Notes under the pieces: generated by a model
What the model saw: only the letters and a program-made list of their open reading frames with translations
The model's database searches: none
Told to the model about the DNA's origin: nothing
Program-made: the position numbers and the translations under genes
DNA from: an uncultured Prevotella sp.
GTDB lineage: Bacteria; Bacteroidota; Bacteroidia; Bacteroidales; Bacteroidaceae
DNA: 31,897 bases
Reading direction: 5' to 3'
Assembly (NCBI GenBank): GCA_934256705.1
Contig: CAKQPF010000041.1
Location: forward strand, 1 to 31,897
Shown: positions 1-7,776 of the stretch, in pieces
Layout of the letters: each line of letters begins with the position of its first letter
Numbering within the stretch: the stretch's first letter is position 1

Positions 1-93
1 TGTCAGTTTTTTGGCAATTGAGCTAAACATAAACTGCAACAGAAAAATTGCGGAAGTTATTTTTTGAACATTACTTATTATGAAAAAAAACTA

Positions 94-101
94 TAACTTT
101 G
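94..101 (+). promoter_or_regulatory. possible -7 promoter box
   Basis: The octamer TAACTTTG fits the Bacteroidota -7 consensus TAnnTTTG and lies 94 bp upstream of the HNH gene. No TTG or TTTG stands at the expected 19-21 bp upstream, so this is a weak call. The rest of positions 1-195 shows no gene that I can support. Confidence 0.3.
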
Positions 102-195
102 GAATTCAAAGCAAACAGAGTTGTCTGTCAAGACTGCAATGCCCTGACAATTAGTTTTTGATAGCGGCCAACATATACAATAATATTTCTCCAAA

Positions 196-960
196 ATGAA
201 TAGAAACACTTGGACACATGATGAATTGGTGCTTACTCTGGCACTATACTTCCAACTTCCGTTTGGAAGATTAAATCGCTGTACTCCAGAGGTAAAAGAG
301 CTGGGAAGACTGCTTGGAAGAGGAGAAAACTCAGCAGCAATTCGTCTTACCAACTTTGCAGCTTGCGATCCATATATTCTATCTACTGGTCGTCATGGAA
401 TGATGAGCGGAAAAAAAATCTGTATGCCCATATGTGAAGAATATGCAAACGATAAAGAGAGACTATTCAAAGAGGCTGCAGAAATCAAAGCCCGCATTCA
501 GCAAAAATCCATTGAGCACTCACTCGGCATCAAAGATACAGATATTATCGGCACTACAAAAGATGTGATTATACGTCAAAGGGTCAATCAATATGTATTC
601 CGCACAATGATACTCAACAATTATAACGGACAATGCGCCATCACTGGAATAAATGATTCACGCCTTCTGAATGCCAGCCACATCATTCCTTGGTCAGAGA
701 GAGAAGACACCCGGCTGAATCCGGAAAACGGCATATGCCTATCTGATCTTTACGACAAAGCCTTCGATAAAGGTCTGATAACCATACGCCCTGACGACTA
801 TACCATCATGATTTCCCCATCTCTACGTGACAATCTCACTCGTGATGTGTTTGCAGTGCATTTCGGAAAAATAGAAAACAGGAAAATAAATCTTCCAGAA
901 GAACATCAGCCCGACTGCCTGTTCCTGCAATATCACGCAGAGAATATCTATATAAGATAA
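196..960 (+). CDS. HNH endonuclease, restriction-type
   Basis: The protein has 254 residues. The N-terminal part (about 1-115) is the helical region usual in stand-alone HNH restriction endonucleases. The nuclease domain (about 130-200) reads C147-A-I-T-G, then A-S-H162-I-I-P-W, then N175-P-E-N178-G-I-C-L, then L-Y186-D-K-A-F-D-K-G-L-I. This is the HNH_2 pattern, but members I know normally have His where Tyr186 stands (LHDxAFD). The expected role is metal-dependent DNA cleavage in a restriction or defence setting. A vsr gene follows 96 bp downstream, which suggests a type II locus with a cytosine-5 methyltransferase; none is in the window, so it would have to lie before position 1. The start is the first ATG, with no clear Shine-Dalgarno. 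The family call is firm; activity is uncertain because of Tyr186. Confidence 0.82.
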   Translation: MNRNTWTHDELVLTLALYFQLPFGRLNRCTPEVKELGRLLGRGENSAAIRLTNFAACDPYILSTGRHGMMSGKKICMPICEEYANDKERLFKEAAEIKARIQQKSIEHSLGIKDTDIIGTTKDVIIRQRVNQYVFRTMILNNYNGQCAITGINDSRLLNASHIIPWSEREDTRLNPENGICLSDLYDKAFDKGLITIRPDDYTIMISPSLRDNLTRDVFAVHFGKIENRKINLPEEHQPDCLFLQYHAENIYIR

Positions 961-1056
961 TACGCCTATTCTGTAGCCTTACAGAGAACAATGAGAAATA
1001 ACACTGCAGAGTGTTATAATCGGGCAATTCCAACCATTACCTATACACCATCCATA

Positions 1057-1551
1057 ATGGACAAAATGACGAAGGAACAACGTCATCACTGCATGGCGTC
1101 AATACGGGGAAAGAACACCAAACCGGAAATCATGGTGAGGAAATTCCTGTTCAGCCGAGGGTTTCGCTATCGGCTGAACCATCCACGTCTCCCAGGTCAT
1201 CCGGACATAGTGCTTCGCAAATACAGGACATGCATCTTCGTGAATGGCTGTTTCTGGCATGGGCACGAAGGATGCAAGTATTATGTGATTCCAAAGAGCA
1301 ATACTGAATTCTGGAAAGCAAAGATTGAGCGCAACCGTAATCGTGACATAGAAAACCAGCGCAAACTTGCCACGATGGGATGGCATTGCATCACAGTCTG
1401 GGAATGCCAGTTGAAGCCTGCTGTCAGGGAACAGACTCTGGAGTCTTTGGCTTTTACGCTCAATCGCATCTTTCTCAACGACCATAGCATCAGGCGTTAC
1501 GCACTTCCAGAAGATGATTACGCTGTGGCAGCGGAGCCTGAATGCGAATAG
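1057..1551 (+). CDS. vsr: very short patch repair endonuclease Vsr
   Basis: Vsr nicks DNA 5' of T in T:G mismatches produced by deamination of 5-methylcytosine and so protects the sites of a partner m5C methyltransferase. From the ATG at 1057 the protein has 164 residues, close to E. coli Vsr (about 156). The frame is open to an ATG at 991, but the Vsr fold starts at M-T-K-E-Q-R, so 1057 (or 1066) is preferred. The motifs are K-N-T-K-P-E near residue 20, L-P-G-H-P-D50-I-V with the catalytic Asp, F-V-N-G-C65-F-W-H-G-H-E-G-C73 carrying metal-binding Cys and His residues, and a W-E-C-Q-L near 115. It lies downstream of the HNH gene in the same direction, and the two probably form one operon. Confidence 0.92.
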   Translation: MDKMTKEQRHHCMASIRGKNTKPEIMVRKFLFSRGFRYRLNHPRLPGHPDIVLRKYRTCIFVNGCFWHGHEGCKYYVIPKSNTEFWKAKIERNRNRDIENQRKLATMGWHCITVWECQLKPAVREQTLESLAFTLNRIFLNDHSIRRYALPEDDYAVAAEPECE

Positions 1552-1605
1552 GTTTGACAACTTGAAAAACATTTCTGTTTATGCCGTTTTTCTATAGAAA
1601 TGTTG

Positions 1606-1613
1606 TAATTTTG
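1606..1613 (+). promoter_or_regulatory. -7 promoter box for the transporter gene
   Basis: TAATTTTG matches TAnnTTTG exactly and is 71 bp upstream of the transporter start. No clear TTG lies at the usual distance; a T-rich stretch occupies the -33 region. It follows the end of vsr by 54 bp and so probably starts a new transcription unit. Confidence 0.5.
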
Positions 1614-1684
1614 CAGTCGGATTTCGGCTCTATCTTGCCATTTTGTCAGACGTTCCTTTGTATAGGACTTAAAATCATGCAATT

Positions 1685-2647
1685 ATGAAGTTGTGGAATT
1701 TTTTCAGGAAGTTTGCATTACCTTGTTCTTTGGTAATGGGCACAGTGGGATATTTGATTTTTGCAAATGTTCCTTTCCTTGAACCATTAGGTGGAACTGT
1801 CGGACCATACTTGATTGATATGATGCCTATAGTGATGTTTGCATTGCTATATGTCACGTTCTGCAAGATTGAGATAAAGGAAATGAAGCCACAAGGCTGG
1901 CATTTCATATTGCAACTAATCAGGACTTCCCTGGCATTGCTGATGGTGGTGCTGATATTTGAGTTTGGCAGCAATCCCAATGTCAAGCTTGTGATCGAGG
2001 GAGCCTTCATCTGCTTCATCTGTCCTACAGCGGCTGCGGTGGCAGTGGTGACGGAAAAGCTGGGAGGGTCTATCGGCTCGCTTACCACCTATACCGTGAT
2101 AGCAAATATATTCACGATGGTCATCATCCCTTCACTTTTCCCTATGGTGGAGAAGGGAGCGGACGTTTCCTTTCTCTATATGAGCATGATGGTATTCCGG
2201 AATGTCACTACCGTCCTGGTGGTGCCTTTGTTCTTGGCTCTGCTGAGCCGCAAATATATGCCGAAGTTTGTAGATAAAGTGAAGGGCGTAAAGGATTTGG
2301 GCTTCTATATGTGGTGCTTCAACCTTACCATATTGATGGGCGAAACGGTGCGCAATCTCCTTCATGCCACGGTGTCCGGCTGGACTCTTGCCCTGCTTCT
2401 GATAGTTCCGCTTTTCGTCTGCCTTATCCAGTTTGCCATCGGCAAGGCAGTGGGAAGTCATTATAATGCGCGAATCAGTGCAGGACAGGCTCTCGGTCAG
2501 AAGAACACCGTCGTGGGCATCTGGCTTACTCTCACATTCCTCAATCCACTTGCAGCGGTAGCTCCTGGAGCTTACGTCGTATGGCAGAATCTGGTGAACG
2601 GATGGCAATTATGGTACAAGGAAAAATATGGCAAGCTAAGGTGGTAA
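1685..2647 (+). CDS. BASS/SBF-type membrane transporter
   Basis: This is a very hydrophobic protein of 320 residues with about nine or ten membrane segments. The C-terminal stretch G-Q-A-L-G-Q-K-N-T followed by L-N-P-L-A-A-V-A-P-G-A-Y-V-V-W-Q-N-L resembles the last helices of the bile acid:sodium symporter (BASS/SBF) superfamily. The mid-protein P-T-A-A-A-V-A-V-V segment resembles its first core repeat. Characterised family members are mostly Na+-coupled carriers of organic anions, but the substrate here cannot be read from sequence. It has its own -7 box, and the next gene has another, so it is probably monocistronic. The alternative would be an auxin-efflux-type (AEC) carrier of similar fold. 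Confidence 0.65.
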   Translation: MKLWNFFRKFALPCSLVMGTVGYLIFANVPFLEPLGGTVGPYLIDMMPIVMFALLYVTFCKIEIKEMKPQGWHFILQLIRTSLALLMVVLIFEFGSNPNVKLVIEGAFICFICPTAAAVAVVTEKLGGSIGSLTTYTVIANIFTMVIIPSLFPMVEKGADVSFLYMSMMVFRNVTTVLVVPLFLALLSRKYMPKFVDKVKGVKDLGFYMWCFNLTILMGETVRNLLHATVSGWTLALLLIVPLFVCLIQFAIGKAVGSHYNARISAGQALGQKNTVVGIWLTLTFLNPLAAVAPGAYVVWQNLVNGWQLWYKEKYGKLRW

Positions 2648-2746
2648 GTGTCGCTGTTTTATGATGTAACGTCTATGGTCCTTTGATCGGGATTGGAGAA
2701 TTACATATGCCTTTTTCCAAAGAAGAACAAAAAAAGTGCGGGATAA

Positions 2747-2779
2747 TTGCTCTGTAACGCATTTTTTTTTGTAATTTTG
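2747..2779 (+). promoter_or_regulatory. promoter of the S33 hydrolase gene
   Basis: TTG at 2747-2749 and TAATTTTG at 2772-2779 are separated by 22 bp, slightly more than the usual 19-21. The -7 box lies 76 bp before the ATG at 2856, and a run of ten T's sits between the two boxes. Confidence 0.6.
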
Positions 2780-2855
2780 CAAACAGCATAAATGGCTATA
2801 TCCGATTGGGGGATGGCTATGCAATGAATTTAGTACCAACAAAAAACATCAGACA

Positions 2856-3737
2856 ATGGAAGTAAAGGAAGGATTCATGCCCTTCATGGGCTATCAGACG
2901 TATTATCGTATCGTAGGAACTACGGAAGAAGGCAAGAGCCCTATTATCCTCTTGCATGGCGGTCCGGGCAGTACTCACAACTATTTCGAGCTTCTGGACA
3001 GAGTGGCAGAAACCGGCAGAGCAGTCATCATGTACGACCAGTTGGGTTGTGGACAATCCTTCGTGGAAGGTCATCCTGAGCTATGGACTCCAGAGACATG
3101 GCTCAATGAACTCTGTGCCCTCATCGACCATCTCCATCTCGACCATTTCCATCTCCTTGGACAGTCATGGGGCGGTATGCTTACCATCATCTATCTGATG
3201 GAGAGACAGGCAAAAGGCGTGAAGAGCGCAATCCTCAGCAGTACCCTTTCGAGCAGCAAACTGTGGGGAAGTGAGCAGCACCGCATGATAAAATTCATGT
3301 CGGAAGAAGACCAACGCGCCATTGCCGAAGCAGAGACAACTGGCAATTTCTCAAGTGAGGCTTACCTCAAGGCGAATGCGCATTTCATGCTTCAGCATTG
3401 TGCTGGAGAGGTGACAGAGGACAGTCCTGAGTGTCTTCGCAGGAAGAAGCGTACCGGTGCCGAGGCATACCTTTATGGCTGGGGACCAAACGAATACAAC
3501 CCTACTGGCTCGCTCCGCGATTATGATTACACCGACCGCTTGGGCGAAATCAAAGTGCCTTGCCTCGTGATGAGCGGAACTGACGACCTCTGCACTCCAT
3601 TGGTGGCAAAGACCCTCTATGACGGCATCCCTAACTCCAAGTGGCATCTCTTCGTAGGAGCCCGCCACATGCCGTTTGCCGAGCAGAACGACGAATACTG
3701 CAAGGTGCTTGAAGAATGGCTTGAAGAGAAAGACTGA
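2856..3737 (+). CDS. proline iminopeptidase-like alpha/beta hydrolase (S33)
   Basis: The protein has 293 residues and no signal peptide, so it is cytoplasmic. It has the peptidase S33 signature: the oxyanion-hole motif H34-G-G-P-G38, the nucleophile elbow G-Q-S104-W-G-G, an acidic residue in G-T-D-D244-L-C-T-P and His271 in G-A-R-H-M-P-F, which complete a Ser-Asp-His triad. Length and motif spacing fit proline iminopeptidases and tricorn-interacting factor F1-like aminopeptidases, which remove N-terminal Pro or other residues from short peptides. The gene is monocistronic, with a promoter in front and a strong terminator behind. Exact substrate preference (Pro-X or general amino-acid amides) cannot be decided from motifs. 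Confidence 0.85.
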   Translation: MEVKEGFMPFMGYQTYYRIVGTTEEGKSPIILLHGGPGSTHNYFELLDRVAETGRAVIMYDQLGCGQSFVEGHPELWTPETWLNELCALIDHLHLDHFHLLGQSWGGMLTIIYLMERQAKGVKSAILSSTLSSSKLWGSEQHRMIKFMSEEDQRAIAEAETTGNFSSEAYLKANAHFMLQHCAGEVTEDSPECLRRKKRTGAEAYLYGWGPNEYNPTGSLRDYDYTDRLGEIKVPCLVMSGTDDLCTPLVAKTLYDGIPNSKWHLFVGARHMPFAEQNDEYCKVLEEWLEEKD

Positions 3738-3787
3738 CAATAAGTAAGGTGGGCAGATCTATTCTGACCACCATCTCCAGATGCGTC

Positions 3788-3834
3788 ATCCGTGGACGGT
3801 ATTCCCAGGCGGGATTACCGTCCACGGATTTGTT
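3788..3834. terminator. strong intrinsic terminator, probably bidirectional
   Basis: A 14-bp perfect stem (3788-3801 with 3816-3829) continues after one mismatch into four more pairs around the loop AGGC at 3807-3810. A T-rich tract (TTTGTTTTT) follows on the plus strand. It lies between the convergent S33 hydrolase (plus) and SDR (minus) genes and can stop transcription from the left; there is no equal T-run on the minus side. Confidence 0.85.
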
Positions 3835-3924
3835 TTTACAGTCTGTTTCAAAATGTCCATCCCGACAATCATTCCGATGGACATTGTCTGCACAAGCGCG
3901 GTCCGAACCTTTTTCTTTCCTTGC

Positions 3925-4683
3925 TTACATTTCCCTATGAATGACGCTGCCACTTGCCTGATGGGTTGCGAGGATAAGGACTTCAGCAATCTGGACATGC
4001 TTTGGAGCCGAAGCCGCATAGAAAGCCACATCCGCGATGTCAGCACCTGTGAGAGGCTTGATGCCCTTATAGACATTCTCTGCACGCTCTTTGTCACCAT
4101 GGAAACGCACATTGCTGAAGTTTGTCTCTACAAGTCCAGGCTTGAGATTGGTGACACGCACGGCTGATTCTGCCACATCAATGCGCAGACCGTCCGTGAT
4201 AGCCTTCACCGCTGCCTTCGTTGCGCAATAGACGTTTCCGTTGGCATAGGCAGCATCGCCGGCTACACTTCCCACATTGATTACATGGCCTTCGTTGCGC
4301 TCCACCATTCCAGGGACAATGAGGCGAGTCATCGTGAGGAGTCCCTTGATGTTTGTGTCTATCATCGCGTTCCAGTCCTCTGGGTTACCCTCATACTCTT
4401 TCTCAAGACCGAGAGCGAGTCCGGCATTATTGATGAGCACATCTATCTTCTGCCATTCCGGGGCGAGTGACTCAATGGCCGCCTTGGCAGCCTCTGCATC
4501 ACGGACATCAAATACCAATGTCTCCACTTTCGTCTTTTCAGACTCCAATTCCTGCTTTATCTCCGCCAACTTGTCAGCACGACGGGCTGTGAGAATCAAG
4601 TCATAACCGCCCTCTGCAAACTTGCGGGCGCATGCCTCTCCGATGCCGCTTGTGGCACCTGTAATCAGTGCTATTCTATTCAT
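3925..4683 (-). CDS. short-chain dehydrogenase/reductase, YdfG-like
   Basis: A classical SDR of 252 residues. The NAD(P)-binding motif T8-G-A-T-S-G-I-G15 is followed by A-R-R at 33-35 (basic residues that suggest NADP), N-N-A-G at 85-88, Ser139, and the catalytic Y152-C-A-T-K156. The C-terminal part (P-G-L-V-E-T-N-F and the substrate loop) resembles the YdfG group, NADP-dependent dehydrogenases of serine and 3-hydroxy acids. Its ATG overlaps the stop of the glycerate kinase gene in the arrangement ATGA, so the two are co-transcribed and translationally coupled. That neighbour suggests a C3 hydroxy-acid or semialdehyde substrate, which is inference only. Confidence 0.88.
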   Translation of the reverse strand: MNRIALITGATSGIGEACARKFAEGGYDLILTARRADKLAEIKQELESEKTKVETLVFDVRDAEAAKAAIESLAPEWQKIDVLINNAGLALGLEKEYEGNPEDWNAMIDTNIKGLLTMTRLIVPGMVERNEGHVINVGSVAGDAAYANGNVYCATKAAVKAITDGLRIDVAESAVRVTNLKPGLVETNFSNVRFHGDKERAENVYKGIKPLTGADIADVAFYAASAPKHVQIAEVLILATHQASGSVIHREM

Positions 4684-5732
4684 TGCATTATAATTGTTTT
4701 TATGGTTTTTGTCAAATTTTCTTTTGCCACATCTGGCTGCATCAGTACAGAGATGGGACGGTTGTCGTTCTCATTGATGCTTCTGATGAAATCAAAACTA
4801 TGGGCGAGCATACCGGATGTATCTTCTATATCGCCAGAGAGTAACCACACCGGCACATTCGCCTTTCTGCAGCGTTTCAGCACTCCATGCGGCACTTTGC
4901 CCATCAATGTCTGCTCGTCAGACTTCCCCTCGCCCGTGATGACGAGGTCAGCATCTTCTATCGCTCCGTCAAAGTCTGCAAGGTCGAGCATGATGTCTAT
5001 GCCGGAATGCAGTTCTGCCTTGAGATAAGCAAGGAGAGCATAGCCTAAACCTCCGGCGGCTCCTGCTCCGGGGTAATCCGCCAGTTCGGGACTGGCAATG
5101 CCGGCAAGCTCAGTCTCTTTAGCGAAAGCCCTGAGCTGTCTGTCCAGCAAGACGACTTGTTCAGCATTTGCTCCTTTCTGTGGCGCGAAGATATATGCGG
5201 CTCCGTTCAAGCCAAACAGCGGATTGTTCACATCGCAGGCAGCTATCACATTGCATTCGGGATTGAGGCAGTCATTATCTTTCAATGCCTCTATCATGCC
5301 ACGTCCACCGTCACAGGTAGCACTTCCGCCTAATCCCATGACGACAGTCCTGCAACCATCCTTTACTGCATCTGCAATCATCTCGCCTACACCATAAGTG
5401 GTGGTAATCATCGGGTTGCGCCTATCTTGTGGCAATAGCGTCAGCCCACTCGCAGCAGCCATTTCCATATAAGCCGTCCTACCATCTATGGAAACCGCAT
5501 AATCTGCCATTACATCTTCCATAAGTGGTCCGTGAACCTTGACGCTTACGGTCCGGGTGGGCAAAATCTGGCGCACGCATCTCACGAGCCCTTCCCCACC
5601 ATCGCTCAAAGGCATCCTGACAACGGTAGTATCCGGGAAAGCAGAAAGCACACCTTCTGCAGCCGCATCGCAAGCCTCCTTTGCCGTGATGCAACCTTTG
5701 AAAGAATCGAAAGCGAGAACTGTCTTTTTCAT
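4680..5732 (-). CDS. glycerate kinase (GarK/GlxK family)
   Basis: This 350-residue protein belongs to the type I glycerate kinase family, which phosphorylates D-glycerate with ATP, normally to 2-phosphoglycerate. The start M-K-K-T-V-L-A-F-D-S-F-K-G is the family hallmark. L-S-D-G-G-E-G-L near 43, M-G-L-G-G-S-A-T-C-D-G-G-R-G near 130-145, G-A-A-G-G-L-G-Y near 225 and V-I-T-G-E-G-K-S-D-E-Q-T near 260-270 are its usual conserved blocks. The length is slightly below the usual 370-380. It is the first gene of a two-gene operon with the SDR downstream. A degenerate -7 box (GAATTTTG on the minus strand at 5774-5781) lies about 42 bp upstream of the start. Confidence 0.9.
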   Translation of the reverse strand: MKKTVLAFDSFKGCITAKEACDAAAEGVLSAFPDTTVVRMPLSDGGEGLVRCVRQILPTRTVSVKVHGPLMEDVMADYAVSIDGRTAYMEMAAASGLTLLPQDRRNPMITTTYGVGEMIADAVKDGCRTVVMGLGGSATCDGGRGMIEALKDNDCLNPECNVIAACDVNNPLFGLNGAAYIFAPQKGANAEQVVLLDRQLRAFAKETELAGIASPELADYPGAGAAGGLGYALLAYLKAELHSGIDIMLDLADFDGAIEDADLVITGEGKSDEQTLMGKVPHGVLKRCRKANVPVWLLSGDIEDTSGMLAHSFDFIRSINENDNRPISVLMQPDVAKENLTKTIKTIIMQ

Positions 5733-5814
5733 ATTCCTACCGTAATCTTCTTTTCTTCATCCGGAACCGTTTGCAAAATTCATTGTTTGATGGGCAGTCG
5801 GAATTAACACATCA

Positions 5815-6654
5815 TCAATATTCATTGCCTTCTGCATCGATGATGCTCGGCCCATCTATCAGTTCGGGTCGTGGTGCGTTTTTGTTCATGTCACCATACG
5901 CCTTGCCCAGGTCGCTCATCGTGATGCTTACCTTCTTGTTCACTGGTCTGTTCTTGTCCGCCAGGCTATGCGAGAAAAGCCATTCGTATGTCTTTTTCAG
6001 ATAAAAGACGCGGGCTGGCGTGCCATGATTGGCACCTTTCCACCAGTCGTATATCAGTCGGCTGTCCTTGCCTTCCTGTTCCAGTTTTTCCACTACCACC
6101 TTCGATTTTCTGATCGGTACGGCTCTGTCTGCTGTGCCGTGGATTATCCAGAACGGCAGGTCGCCCAGTCCGCTTACATCCTTTAGCGAACAACCGCCGC
6201 AAAGAGCCATTCCGGCAGCTATCCTGTCAGGATAAGTGGCGCAGACATCCATCGTGCCATACCCGCCCAGACTCATGCCGAGAACATAGACTCTGGTGGA
6301 GTCGCAAGGGTAATTCTTCTTCACCCAGTCGAGCATATCCATAATCTTCTTCGGACTCCAGGCTCCCCCGGGGTTCTGCGGAACTATGGTAAGCGCATCG
6401 ATAGCCCTTCCTTTTACGATGGCATCAAGCGGACCGTATCTCCTTACCCTGTCCAGATTCTTGCCGCACAGGCTTGCGCCGTGCAGGAAAATGATGACAG
6501 GAGTATGCTCCTGCGAATAGAAATAATCCACCGGCGTATAGACCCAGAAATTGTATCCACCAGGTATCTCATCTTTCACTGCCCGCAGAAAATCGTATGC
6601 CGACATCTTGCATACGAAAAGGCTGAGTAATATGGATAATAATATTTTCTTCAT
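5815..6654 (-). CDS. secreted alpha/beta hydrolase (esterase)
   Basis: The protein has 279 residues. It begins with a short Lys-Lys start and a hydrophobic stretch (3-18), which reads as a signal peptide or anchor for export to the periplasm. The hydrolase core has F-L-H58-G-A near 56-60, the nucleophile elbow G-M-S128-L-G-G, Asp176 in H-G-T-A-D-R-A-V-P, and His210 in G-A-N-H-G-T, forming a full triad. It resembles the prolyl-oligopeptidase-fold 'phospholipase/carboxylesterase' proteins common in Bacteroidota. In that group many act on acetyl or feruloyl groups of plant glycans, but no polysaccharide genes flank it, so the substrate is open. Its strong promoter is at 6727-6758. Confidence 0.8.
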   Translation of the reverse strand: MKKILLSILLSLFVCKMSAYDFLRAVKDEIPGGYNFWVYTPVDYFYSQEHTPVIIFLHGASLCGKNLDRVRRYGPLDAIVKGRAIDALTIVPQNPGGAWSPKKIMDMLDWVKKNYPCDSTRVYVLGMSLGGYGTMDVCATYPDRIAAGMALCGGCSLKDVSGLGDLPFWIIHGTADRAVPIRKSKVVVEKLEQEGKDSRLIYDWWKGANHGTPARVFYLKKTYEWLFSHSLADKNRPVNKKVSITMSDLGKAYGDMNKNAPRPELIDGPSIIDAEGNEY

Positions 6655-6726
6655 TTCTCTTTAGGGTGGTTCCTTTTACCTTCCCAGGAGTCAGGCTCCC
6701 GAATCCTTTTCTGTTGTTTCAAAAGA

Positions 6727-6758
6727 CAAAAGTAATAAATTATCAAAACAACGCCAAA
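6727..6758 (-). promoter_or_regulatory. promoter of the secreted esterase gene
   Basis: Read on the minus strand, TTTG (6758-6755) and TACTTTTG (6734-6727) are separated by exactly 20 bp, an ideal Bacteroidota promoter. It lies 73 bp upstream of the esterase start at 6654. Confidence 0.75.
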
Positions 6759-6865
6759 TAAAGTCTCCCCTATTTTTTATTTTTTATCCAAAAGGATGAA
6801 TCATTTAAACTTCTTTATATGGTAATGCCTATATCCCATGAATGATATGCGGACATAATTCCGTC

Positions 6866-6958
6866 AAGTGAAGAATGAAGAATCAGAGTATTGTTCATAT
6901 TCTTGCGCAGGATCTCCATCAAGCGACAATGCTAATTCCCATTCTTCATTCTTCATTT
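6866..6958. repeat. inverted repeat with GAAGAATGAAG arms
   Basis: The arms AAGAATGAAGAAT (6871-6883) and ATTCTTCATTCTT (6941-6953) are perfect complements over 13 bp. Pairing extends outward to 6866 and 6958 with one G-T pair, giving about 18 bp around a 57-nt loop. It lies in the gene-free stretch 6655-7776 between divergent genes. The right arm has no T-run, so it is not an ordinary terminator. Confidence 0.7.
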
Positions 6959-7256
6959 AAGAACAACCAGACAACATAATGCATAATTCAAAAATATGGT
7001 TCAGAAGCGTTGCACGGCAATGCGATGAATCGTATTTCCAAGTTGTCCTTCTCTATTTTTCTTTTATATTTATCTGTTGATACTTCACGTTTTTGCGCAT
7101 TTAGTCAATATTTTAACAAATGAAATCCACGCCAGAATTTCCGTCCGCAAATATGCGATTCTCGCTGATTTTGCAATCCTCTGACTATCAAGATATTATA
7201 AAAATCAGCCATAAAAAAGGCTGTTTTTGAGGCGAAAAAAGGCGGAAAATCGGGGG

Positions 7257-7344
7257 TAAAAGCATAGATATCGGGAGATAAAAGCATAGTTATCAGGCGG
7301 TAAAAGCATAGATATTGCAAGGTAATAACTAAGCTATTGCGCTC
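7257..7344. repeat. 22-bp iteron-like array, copy 1
   Basis: Four units start at 7257, 7279, 7301 and 7323, an exact 22-bp period. The first three share the core TAAAAGCATAG followed by A/T-TAT and a G-containing tail (for example GATATTGC). The fourth (TAATAACTAAGCTATTGC) is a degraded unit in inverted orientation. A further TAAAAGCATAG stands alone at 7386. A second array with the same design is at 20317-20404. The period is too short and gap-free for CRISPR. The array lies about 430 bp upstream of the SDR start and 600 bp upstream of the esterase start, in a divergent intergenic region. Confidence 0.9.
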
Positions 7345-7472
7345 GCGGAAGAAATTATTCGCATTTTTCTTCCATTTTCTTCCTCTAAAAGCATAGCTTT
7401 AACATATTTTCAAGTTGTCGCCACGGATGTTTTTCGTCTTGCTTTTAACGGTTGTGAAAAAGTGTTTAAGAT

Positions 7473-7611
7473 TCAAGTTCGATAGTTCGACGAACTTTCT
7501 ACACAGCCCCATACATTACTCTTGCAAACTCAATATAATATATAATATATTAAAGACAAATTCAAGTGTGATAGGGTGTGTGTTAAAGGTTCGTCGAACT
7601 ATCGAACTTGA
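7473..7611. repeat. perfect 22-bp inverted repeat, 93-nt spacer
   Basis: Positions 7474-7495 and 7589-7610 are perfect reverse complements, beginning CAAGTTCGATAGTTCG on the left; one more pair (7473/7611) can be added. Each arm also holds a smaller palindrome, GTTCG-N-CGAAC. The spacer is very AT-rich (AATATAATATATAATATATT) and contains no gene I can support. The shape would suit a small non-autonomous mobile element, a recombination site or a transcribed hairpin; nothing in the sequence decides between these. Confidence 0.85.
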
Positions 7612-7718
7612 GCTGTTTGTAGTTTCTCTTTGCTGAACAAAAACTCTCGAACTGTATGGTCGATTTTTTTCCAATGCCACTTTATTTTACCGTAATCGAC
7701 AATTATTGCCCGGAAAAC

Positions 7719-7749
7719 TTGGTAATATCATGATTATTGCCTAATTTTG
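7719..7749 (+). promoter_or_regulatory. promoter of the SDR-YfcE-NlpE operon
   Basis: TTG (7719-7721) and TAATTTTG (7742-7749) are 20 bp apart, an ideal Bacteroidota promoter. It lies 27 bp upstream of the ATG at 7777 and overlaps an in-frame TTG codon at 7747, which rules out that upstream codon as the start. Confidence 0.8.
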
Positions 7750-7776
7750 CAACTACATAATAACTTGGAAAAAACT

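Noticed and set aside
7257..7344. CRISPR array
   Set aside because: Units are 22 bp with no separate spacers, the cores abut, the fourth is inverted, and no cas gene is present.
7415..7636. 73-residue plus-strand ORF
   Set aside because: It runs straight through the perfect 22-bp inverted repeat and its AT-rich spacer, so the open frame is incidental.
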